Source: Chloroflexota bacterium
GTDB lineage: Bacteria; Chloroflexota; Anaerolineae; Anaerolineales; Villigracilaceae
DNA length: 5,263 bases
Assembly (NCBI GenBank): GCA_021796315.1
Contig: JAJYOH010000450.1
Coordinates: 1-5,263 of the forward strand
Reading direction: 5' to 3'
The position numbers and the translations under genes are program-made. The notes beneath the pieces were generated by a model. The model made no database searches, was not told the DNA's origin, and saw only the letters and a program-made list of their open reading frames with translations. Below, piece after piece: positions 1-4,756 of this stretch; the stretch's first letter is position 1, and each line of letters starts with the position of its first letter.

Positions 1-363
1 GGGCGGCGTCGCCATATAATACATGCGATTGCCGGAACCGTTTTCCCATTTGCTCATGAAATTGCCAAGCTTTTTAAAATCGGCCAGGTCGGTATAACGG
101 CCCTGTTGATAAGCCAGATGGCCAGCGAAGCTCGTCCATTCTTCATCGGTATAAGAGAACGATGCAAATTGTTTCATGCCCTCGGCCAGATGTAAACGGA
201 ACTGATCATCAGTGAAGGCCGTATTGCCATATCCGACCACACGGAATTGTTTTGGCACACGTCCCTTGCGGAACATGCTGAACAGGGACGGTACGAGTTT
301 GCGCTGGGTTAAGTCGCCGGATGCGCCGAAGATGACGATTGAAGTTGGTAAATTATTGTTCAT
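1..363 (-). CDS. zwf: Glucose-6-phosphate dehydrogenase, N-terminal 121 residues (3' end outside window)
   Basis: This enzyme oxidises glucose 6-phosphate to 6-phosphoglucono-lactone, the first step of the cytoplasmic oxidative pentose phosphate pathway. The visible part is the Rossmann coenzyme domain. Residues 9-23 read IVIFGASGDLTQRKL, the family's dinucleotide-binding fingerprint, and are followed by PSLF (25-28) and the second beta strand FRVVGYG (40-46). The start is the ATG at 363-361; the ribosome site before it is weak (GGA six bases upstream), which fits a downstream gene in an operon. It lies 45 bases after gnd on the same strand, so co-transcription is likely. One oddity: where most family members have GxAR(S/T), with the Arg contacting the NADP 2'-phosphate (human R72, Leuconostoc R46), this protein has G44-Y-G-N47-T, so NADP specificity may be relaxed or lost. 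About three quarters of the protein, including the active-site histidine and the substrate domain, is outside the window. Family identity is secure; coenzyme preference is inference. Confidence 0.95.
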   Translation of the reverse strand, partial: MNNNLPTSIVIFGASGDLTQRKLVPSLFSMFRKGRVPKQFRVVGYGNTAFTDDQFRLHLAEGMKQFASFSYTDEEWTSFAGHLAYQQGRYTDLADFKKLGNFMSKWENGSGNRMYYMATPP

Positions 364-381
364 ATAGTATCCAATAGCGAC

Positions 382-396
382 ACGGTTATTGACCGT
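382..396. repeat. Short inverted repeat ACGGT-TATTG-ACCGT between gnd and zwf
   Basis: Two perfect 5-base arms (382-386 and 392-396) flank a 5-base centre in the 45-base spacer before zwf. In the transcript it could fold into a weak hairpin about 18 bases before the zwf start codon; in DNA it could be a small operator. No run of T follows in either direction, so it is not an intrinsic terminator. A TTGACG hexamer (399-394 on the minus strand) overlaps it, but no good -10 lies at the right distance. Confidence 0.35.
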
Positions 397-408
397 CAAA
401 CTTTGGGG

Positions 409-1317
409 TTAGTCGCTTTTCTTTATGGCATGTCCGCCAAATTGATTACGCAGAGCGGCGAGCATACGTGCAGTATAGTTCTCATCATCACGGCTGGCGA
501 GACGCATTTGAAGAGCCAGTGTGATCACGGGGGCAGGAATGTCCAGATCGATAGCCTCGGCGACCGTCCAACGGCCCTCGCCGGAATCGGCGACCCAGGG
601 TTTGATGTCTGAAAGCGTCGGGTCTTCTTTGAGGGCGTCGGCGGCCAAATCCAATAGCCAGGAACGGATCACACTTCCAAAACGCCAGATCTCCGAAACG
701 TTATACAGATCCAGTTCGAATTCTTTCTTTGATCTCAAAATGCTAAAGCCCTCGGCGTAAGCTTGCATCATGCCATACTCGATGCCGTTATGAATCATTT
801 TGACATAATGACCTGAACCATGCGGCCCGACACGTCCCCAGCCTTGATCCTGGCCGGGCGCAAGCGTCTCAAAGATTGGCCGCATCTTTTCCACGACGTG
901 AACTTCGCCGCCGATCATCAGGCTGTAACCTTCGGCCAGACCCCAGACGCCTCCGCTTGTACCGCAATCGAGAAAATGGATTCCCTTTTCTTTCAACAGC
1001 TCGGCGTGACGGATCGAGTCCTTGTAATTGGAATTGCCACCATCAATGACGGTATCGCCTTTTTCGAGCAGTCTGGATAGTTTTTCTATTGTCTCGTCAG
1101 TGGCTTGACCGGCCGGGACCATGACCCAAACCGCACGCGGCGACTTGAGTTTTTTCGCTATTTCTTCAAGCGAATGAGCGCCTTCTGCGCCGTTCTCGAC
1201 AGCTGCTTGAATTGATTCTTTGCTGCGCGCGTAACCCACCACACGATGACCTGCGCGTATGAGGCGGGTCGCCATGTTCAAACCCATCTTGCCCAAACCA
1301 ATAATTGCCAGTTCCAT
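409..1317 (-). CDS. gnd: 6-phosphogluconate dehydrogenase, decarboxylating, short (about 300-residue) type
   Basis: It oxidatively decarboxylates 6-phosphogluconate to ribulose 5-phosphate and CO2, yielding NAD(P)H in the cytoplasm. At 302 residues it belongs to the short GndA/YqeC-like class, not the classical form of about 470 residues. Visible motifs: GLGKMG (7-12) in the Rossmann fold, VPAG (67-70), DGGNSNYKDS (92-101), the substrate signature CGTSGGVWGLAEGYSLM (118-134), and GHYVKMIHNGIEYG (169-182) with the catalytic lysine K173, H176-N177 and the acid E180. C-terminal GEGRWT (246-251) and RNQFGGH (290-296) complete the site. The start ATG (1317-1315) has GGAGG nine bases upstream. After the second beta strand the sequence is Y29-A30-R31-S32: the Asp usual in NAD-type short enzymes is Ala, and an Arg sits where NADP-type enzymes hold the 2'-phosphate, so NADP use is plausible. 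It lies between pgl and zwf. Function is very likely; coenzyme is inference. Confidence 0.95.
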   Translation of the reverse strand: MELAIIGLGKMGLNMATRLIRAGHRVVGYARSKESIQAAVENGAEGAHSLEEIAKKLKSPRAVWVMVPAGQATDETIEKLSRLLEKGDTVIDGGNSNYKDSIRHAELLKEKGIHFLDCGTSGGVWGLAEGYSLMIGGEVHVVEKMRPIFETLAPGQDQGWGRVGPHGSGHYVKMIHNGIEYGMMQAYAEGFSILRSKKEFELDLYNVSEIWRFGSVIRSWLLDLAADALKEDPTLSDIKPWVADSGEGRWTVAEAIDLDIPAPVITLALQMRLASRDDENYTARMLAALRNQFGGHAIKKSD

Positions 1318-1326
1318 GATTTTCTG

Positions 1327-1331
1327 CCTCC
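1327..1331 (-). promoter_or_regulatory. Ribosome binding site of gnd (GGAGG)
   Basis: GGAGG on the minus strand lies nine bases before the gnd ATG. It is much stronger than anything before pgl or zwf, which suggests gnd can be translated well on its own, including from a short transcript made by the candidate promoter just upstream. Confidence 0.75.
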
Positions 1332-1342
1332 AAGAATTTTGT

Positions 1343-1371
1343 ATTATTGCTTATATACTTTCATTGCTCAA
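1343..1371 (-). promoter_or_regulatory. Candidate internal promoter for gnd-zwf
   Basis: On the minus strand TTGAGC (1371-1366) and AATAAT (1348-1343) match four and five of six bases of the sigma-70-type -35 and -10 hexamers, with exactly 17 bases between. Transcription would start near 1336, leaving a leader of about 20 bases that contains the GGAGG ribosome site. The long spacer between pgl and gnd gives room for such an element. AT-rich spacers often produce chance matches, so this is tentative. Confidence 0.35.
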
Positions 1372-1401
1372 GCCGCCGTCCCCGGCGGCGAGACGCCGCC
1401 G
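1372..1401 (-). repeat. Three-armed GC-rich element forming two mutually exclusive hairpins
   Basis: Three complementary blocks are packed into 30 bases: GCCGCCG (1372-1378), CGGCGGCG (1383-1390) and CGCCGCCG (1394-1401). The middle block can pair perfectly with the right block (8 bp, 3-base loop AGA) or with the left block (7 bp, 4-base loop TCCC), but not with both at once. It lies in the transcript about 40 bases after the pgl stop codon and about 55 before gnd. No T-run follows on either strand, so neither hairpin looks like a standard terminator. It may protect the mRNA end, separate the two genes' expression, act as a switch, or be a dispersed genomic repeat. Confidence 0.6.
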
Positions 1402-1441
1402 AGAGCCTAAGTTTATCTTTCTGAATGATATTTTAAAAATG

Positions 1442-2188
1442 TCACGATTCCTTCTTTGACAATCTGCTTGCCGCGGCCTCATCCGTCAGCCAAATTACTT
1501 CGCCATCTTTTGGATCAATTCGCTGCGCGGGCAATTGCTGTGGATTGTGTTCTTTGCCAAGCACGCGGCTTAAAGTTTCGGCTTTGCTTTCTCCGGTGAC
1601 CATGAAGAGAATCGTTCTGGCGGAATTCAACACCGGCGGAGTCAACGTGACTCGATTCGCGGGACGGTCTTGATAATGCCCGGTGACGGCCAGCACCGGT
1701 TCGCTCACATGGATGGCCGAGCCGGGGAACAGCGAGGCGGTATGCCCATCTTCGCCCATGCCGAGCAGCACGAGGTCAAAGCGCGGCCAATCGAGCGGAG
1801 GTTGGGCGAAGCGGCTCAAAGTGCTGGCATAATCTTTTGAGGCGGCGTCCGGCCCGAGGTCCGTGTTGACGCGGTGCACGTTCGAGTCCGGAATCGGAAT
1901 CTTGCTCAATAAAATTTCACGCGCCTGTCCGTAACTTGATTCTTTATCGTCCGATGGAACGCAGCGTTCGTCTCCCCAGAAGATGTGAGTTTTATTCCAA
2001 TCCACCTTGTCGTGGAATTCGCTGGCGAGCAATTGAAATGTTCGCGTCGGAGTGCTGCCGCCATTAAGCGCCAGCAAAAAGCGGCCACGCGCCGAGATTG
2101 CCTCGACGGATGTTTCGATAATCTTTTGAACAGTCCAGCGGCTCAAAGGTTCAATGTCCGCGAATACTTTTAAAGTGTAATCATTCAT
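1442..2188 (-). CDS. pgl: 6-phosphogluconolactonase
   Basis: It hydrolyses 6-phosphogluconolactone, the unstable product of Zwf, to 6-phosphogluconate, the substrate of Gnd. The 248-residue length is normal for the NagB/DevB-type lactonase family. Motifs in order: ALNGGSTP (40-47), the phosphate-binding loop; FWGDERCVPSDD (70-81) with D73-E74-R75; and LLGMGEDGHTASLFPG (141-156), with the catalytic H149 region. Further conserved positions are NRVTLTPPVLN (178-188) and GESK (199-202). The DERxVP block is normally followed by a Ser-Asn pair; here it is S84-S85-Y86, a mild substitution. The start is the ATG at 2188-2186; no clear ribosome site precedes it, so translation may depend on ribosomes from upstream or an unstructured start. 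It follows the CBM48 gene by 70 bases and precedes gnd by 124 bases, both longer than usual within an operon. There is no signal peptide, so it is cytoplasmic. Identity is secure. Confidence 0.95.
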   Translation of the reverse strand: MNDYTLKVFADIEPLSRWTVQKIIETSVEAISARGRFLLALNGGSTPTRTFQLLASEFHDKVDWNKTHIFWGDERCVPSDDKESSYGQAREILLSKIPIPDSNVHRVNTDLGPDAASKDYASTLSRFAQPPLDWPRFDLVLLGMGEDGHTASLFPGSAIHVSEPVLAVTGHYQDRPANRVTLTPPVLNSARTILFMVTGESKAETLSRVLGKEHNPQQLPAQRIDPKDGEVIWLTDEAAASRLSKKES

Positions 2189-2208
2189 GATATTTGGAAT
2201 ACTCGCTG

Positions 2209-2238
2209 CGCGCCGAATTTTATTTTACTCCCGGCGCG
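2209..2238 (-). repeat. Intercistronic hairpin between the CBM48 gene and pgl
   Basis: CGCGCCG (2209-2215) and CGGCGCG (2232-2238) are perfect 7-base inverted arms around an AT-rich 16-base loop. On the minus-strand transcript the stem lies 20 bases after the CBM48 stop codon and about 20 bases before the pgl start. No U-run follows, so it is not a canonical intrinsic terminator. It could slow RNA decay or limit read-through of ribosomes into pgl, which lacks a clear ribosome site. Confidence 0.45.
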
Positions 2239-2258
2239 GCTTCAATATTCACCGCTCG

Positions 2259-2549
2259 CTAAACTTTAACAATCGAGTCTTCCGAGCCAAATGGATTGGC
2301 GCGGTATTCTTCGGCTTCCCAGTCGTTTTCCCAGCGTTTGCCGTCGACGTAATAGCGGAAACGGTGTTCTCCGGGTTGGAGGGTGAGCGTTACAGAGAAA
2401 GTGCCGTTCTTCAATCGTTTCATGGGATGCGATTCTTTATTCCACTCGTTGAACGTTCCGCATAATGCGGCGGACTCCGCCCCCGCTTCAGCTGACAGCG
2501 TGAAAGTCACGCGGCAGTTTCCATTTTTCAAATAGGATTTTTTCAACAT
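2259..2549 (-). CDS. Stand-alone glycogen-binding protein (CBM48 / isoamylase early-set domain)
   Basis: The 96-residue protein is little more than one immunoglobulin-like carbohydrate-binding domain of the kind found in AMPK beta subunits and at the N-terminus of isoamylases and branching enzymes. Compared with AMPK beta, GTFNEWN (31-37) matches its GSFNNWS strand with the sugar-stacking Trp (W36), and PGEHRFRYYVDGKRW (59-73) matches its PEGEHQYKFFVDGQW, with R65 in place of the contact lysine and W73 as the second stacking Trp. SIVKV (92-96) closes the fold. No catalytic domain, signal peptide or membrane segment is present. The ATG at 2549-2547 was chosen over an upstream in-frame ATG because AAGGAG lies six bases before it and the longer form would run over 100 bases into the GH15 gene. 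The start overlaps the GH15 stop as ATGTTGA, implying coupled translation. Its likely job is to bind glycogen or maltodextrin and perhaps bring the GH15 enzyme to it; partnership is inference. Confidence 0.85.
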   Translation of the reverse strand: MLKKSYLKNGNCRVTFTLSAEAGAESAALCGTFNEWNKESHPMKRLKNGTFSVTLTLQPGEHRFRYYVDGKRWENDWEAEEYRANPFGSEDSIVKV

Positions 2550-4600
2550 TTCGAACTCCTTTCTTTTGATGAACCGGACTTTTGCAGACGAGCCTGCGCC
2601 TCCAGATAAGTCTGGACGGCCGCAACGAACGCGGCGTGACTCCACGTCAGCGGGCTAACCGATAGAGGTTCATCGGTGAACGGGTTGACTTGTTCTGCCA
2701 ACACGCCGCTTGGCAAGGCATGGTCAACCACCCAGTGGATCAAATCCAATGATTTTTGGAGATCGTTTTTTGTCCGAGCCGTAGCCGCATACCATTCTGC
2801 AAGCCAGAGTGTGCAGATGAACCAGGGGTTGCCGGGGATGTTTTTAATATCCTGGCTGACTTGATGATATTGATCATTCTCGTAACGCGCCACGCCGCCG
2901 ACATTTGTTTTGACCCACAAACGATCGCGGATTGCTTCCATCGTCTGAACAATCTTCGGATCGTCCGGCGCGTACATGCCAAATTGCCACAAGCCAGCGA
3001 GGGATGAATCGATGGTTGAATCGACTTCCCATTTTCCGTCCGTGGCTGGATTGATCATGCGGACAAAGCGCTTCAATTCAGGACGCCAGAGATGCGCGTC
3101 CGTCCCGGCTTTGATCTCGTCTGCGGCCTGACGATAGCGCCGGGAAAGATCGAGGTCACCGAACGCTTCGGTGAAACGCGCAGCCGCATCCAGTCCGGCC
3201 CAGGTGGCGGCGACTGTCCAACTGAGGATGCCGTGGCGTTCCTCCCACAAGTCATAGCTTGGGATGGGTAGACCCGTCACCGGGTCGCGGTGCGCGTATA
3301 AAAAGCCGCCGATGGATCGGATCAAGCTGCGATAAAACGGCTTGATGAATTCCACGTCTCCAAAGCGGTCAAAGTGTTTCCACAGCGCCCAAAGTACAAG
3401 TGCCGTTTCGTCTTCCTGAATTGGGATTTCTTTTTTGCCATCGCGATACCACGGATGCCAGGAAGATGCCAGCGTGCCATCGGGGTTATATTTGTGCAAA
3501 AGGTAGCCTTCGTGCGTGAGAGCCTTTGCGCAAAACTCAAAGAAGTTGCGCGATAGATCGATGCTATTGGTCATGATCATGGCATTCGTCACGAGCGAAC
3601 CATCACGCGGCCACATGTAGCTGTATGTGTCGCGCACGGCAGATGAAATATCCGAGTCGTTGGCGGCGATGACCGCGCCGCCGTTATCAATCTGCGTGCG
3701 GACAACCAGCAGGCTGATCGCATACTGGTGCAAAACTTCGTGCGGAATATCGGCCTCATCCGGCATGTGTTTCTTCAACCATAAATTCCAGTACGCGCCT
3801 GTGCGATCCAGATATACCTGCGGGCCGCGTTCGCGGACGTTTCGATTGATGTGCGTGACCGATTCGAAATCGGGTCCGACTGCCATCCAGTAATAAAGCG
3901 TTCGCGAGCTGTGGGCAGGGATTTTCAATTCGAAGCCGACGGCTGAATCCACCGAGCCATGCGCGACCGCGTTGCCGGAGAGCTGGCCGTCTTCCGCGTC
4001 GCGCCAAGTTCCCTCCAGGTTGCGGATTTCCTTCAGGCCACATGCCCATTGATGGACGCCGACGACCAGGCCTTCTTTCGTATCAGCGGTTGGCGCCCAG
4101 CCCGGACCCGCCTCGCCGCCGGCTAAAACGATGCCGCCATTGATCAGGAACCAATTGTCATCCTTGTAATGGATTACCGCTCTGCGATCCGGTTCATAAT
4201 AAGCCGTGTCGCCGACTTCGTTTCCTAGGATGTGAAAATCCTGATGGAAGAACAAACGGATTGTACGCTGACTGTCCGAATCGTTGGCGGCGTCCAACCG
4301 CCTGACCAGCAGGTTCTCGTGAAAATCCACGGCGTCATTGAATTCGAGCGTTATGTTTAGATCTGGATGATGAAGGCCGACGTCAGTGATCAGCGTGTCG
4401 TGGCTGTAACGCAATTGTCTTTGCCAGCCGCCGTCGTCAAGCCATCGAAACTGATCCTCCACCCAAATGCCCGTGCGAAAGGGATGTCCCATGGCGTGAT
4501 TTTCCTGACCAACATGCGGCCAGTATAAATCCCGAATTTGATAATGGTTATCATAAGCTGCCAATAAACTGCCATTTCCTAGCGGTAAATCACGCGGCAT
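2543..4600 (-). CDS. GH15 glucoamylase-like glycoside hydrolase, cytoplasmic
   Basis: Family GH15 enzymes are inverting exo-hydrolases that mostly release beta-D-glucose from non-reducing ends of alpha-glucans; some members cut trehalose or dextran. The 685-residue layout is the prokaryotic one: an N-terminal beta-sandwich (about 1-270) and an (alpha/alpha)6 barrel (about 285-670). Barrel motifs are YMWPRDGSL (328-336), IQEDETALVLW (394-404), SYDLWEERHG (448-457) with E453 as the expected general acid, and GVLAEQVNP (632-640) with E636 as the expected general base, followed by SPLTWSHAAF (649-658). The last two blocks line up well with fungal glucoamylase around its E179 and E400. There is no signal peptide, so it should act on internal glycogen or imported maltodextrin. 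The start ATG (4600-4598) has AAGGAG seven bases upstream. It is the first gene of the run and overlaps the CBM48 start by seven bases. Exact substrate cannot be read from the sequence; glycogen is favoured by the CBM48 neighbour. Confidence 0.9.
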   Translation of the reverse strand: MPRDLPLGNGSLLAAYDNHYQIRDLYWPHVGQENHAMGHPFRTGIWVEDQFRWLDDGGWQRQLRYSHDTLITDVGLHHPDLNITLEFNDAVDFHENLLVRRLDAANDSDSQRTIRLFFHQDFHILGNEVGDTAYYEPDRRAVIHYKDDNWFLINGGIVLAGGEAGPGWAPTADTKEGLVVGVHQWACGLKEIRNLEGTWRDAEDGQLSGNAVAHGSVDSAVGFELKIPAHSSRTLYYWMAVGPDFESVTHINRNVRERGPQVYLDRTGAYWNLWLKKHMPDEADIPHEVLHQYAISLLVVRTQIDNGGAVIAANDSDISSAVRDTYSYMWPRDGSLVTNAMIMTNSIDLSRNFFEFCAKALTHEGYLLHKYNPDGTLASSWHPWYRDGKKEIPIQEDETALVLWALWKHFDRFGDVEFIKPFYRSLIRSIGGFLYAHRDPVTGLPIPSYDLWEERHGILSWTVAATWAGLDAAARFTEAFGDLDLSRRYRQAADEIKAGTDAHLWRPELKRFVRMINPATDGKWEVDSTIDSSLAGLWQFGMYAPDDPKIVQTMEAIRDRLWVKTNVGGVARYENDQYHQVSQDIKNIPGNPWFICTLWLAEWYAATARTKNDLQKSLDLIHWVVDHALPSGVLAEQVNPFTDEPLSVSPLTWSHAAFVAAVQTYLEAQARLQKSGSSKERSSKC
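2556..2561 (-). promoter_or_regulatory. Ribosome binding site that decides the CBM48 start (AAGGAG)
   Basis: AAGGAG on the minus strand lies inside the last codons of the GH15 gene and six bases before the ATG at 2549. It fixes the start of the 96-residue protein and rules against the longer reading beginning at 2645. The arrangement allows ribosomes ending the GH15 gene to reinitiate directly. Confidence 0.85.
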
Positions 4601-4607
4601 GATTCGA

Positions 4608-4613
4608 CTCCTT
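4608..4613 (-). promoter_or_regulatory. Ribosome binding site of the GH15 gene (AAGGAG)
   Basis: AAGGAG on the minus strand, seven bases before the ATG at 4600, gives a near-ideal initiation site and confirms the start of the GH15 protein. The same hexamer is used for the CBM48 gene. Confidence 0.8.
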
Positions 4614-4673
4614 GTTTCCGCATCTCCCGATCTTATGATGGTTTCAGACTATTCATTCTTACAATTAATCCCA

Positions 4674-4700
4674 GGCCGAAACTTCGATGGATATACGGCC
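4674..4700 (-). repeat. Inverted repeat in the GH15 mRNA leader
   Basis: GGCCG (4674-4678) and CGGCC (4696-4700) are perfect inverted arms 17 bases apart, and a smaller palindrome, CGAA-AC-TTCG (4677-4686), overlaps the left arm. If transcription begins near 4702 the arms would lie at the very 5' end of the leader and could form a stabilising stem. They could instead be protein-binding half-sites just downstream of the -10 element. The function is not determined. Confidence 0.35.
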
Positions 4701-4708
4701 TTCATAAA

Positions 4709-4714
4709 ATTATA
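4709..4714 (-). promoter_or_regulatory. Candidate -10 element for the GH15-CBM48-pgl-gnd-zwf operon
   Basis: The minus strand carries a perfect TATAAT (4714-4709). Transcription from about 4702 would give a leader of roughly 100 bases before the GH15 ATG. The hexamer at the -35 spacing (CAGGAT, 4737-4732) is poor, so an activator may be required, or the match may be fortuitous. It is the best -10 in the divergent spacer on this strand. Confidence 0.45.
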
Positions 4715-4716
4715 CG

Positions 4717-4728
4717 TCCGTTTGCGGA
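4717..4728. promoter_or_regulatory. Operator-like palindrome TCCG-TTTG-CGGA in the divergent spacer
   Basis: A 12-base inverted repeat with 4-base arms lies immediately upstream of the minus-strand -10 and covers the candidate -35 of the plus-strand promoter. A regulator bound here could affect both directions at once. The arms are short, so chance cannot be excluded. Confidence 0.35.
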
Positions 4729-4750
4729 ATTATCCTGCATGGACTAAAAT
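4722..4750 (+). promoter_or_regulatory. Candidate promoter for the rightward gene, placed for a leaderless mRNA
   Basis: TTGCGG (4722-4727) and TAAAAT (4745-4750) are spaced by 17 bases; the -10 matches five of six consensus bases. The expected start of transcription falls at about 4757, which is the GTG start codon itself, and there is no recognisable ribosome site upstream of that codon. This is the arrangement seen with leaderless transcripts in several bacterial phyla. The TAAAAT also supplies the in-frame TAA that limits how far upstream the gene can start. Confidence 0.45.
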
Positions 4751-4756
4751 GACCGC

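Noticed and set aside
403..1080. Several plus-strand open frames across gnd (69-86 residues)
   Set aside because: They lie antisense to a fully recognisable enzyme, lack ribosome sites and show no domain-like sequence.
1372..1401. An intrinsic transcription terminator between pgl and gnd
   Set aside because: The stems are strong but neither strand has the required run of T directly after them.
2259..2645. A longer 128-residue reading of the CBM48 protein starting at 2645
   Set aside because: The extra 32 residues are the GH15 3' end read in another frame, with no domain resemblance and no ribosome site, whereas the ATG at 2549 has AAGGAG six bases upstream.
2625..2660. Apparent loss of the catalytic base in GH15 (SHAAF where a Glu might be expected)
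   Set aside because: Comparison with fungal glucoamylase shows that the base lies earlier, in the SEQ segment (E400), which matches A635-E636-Q637 here; fungal enzymes also have Ala after the WS motif. The active site looks intact.
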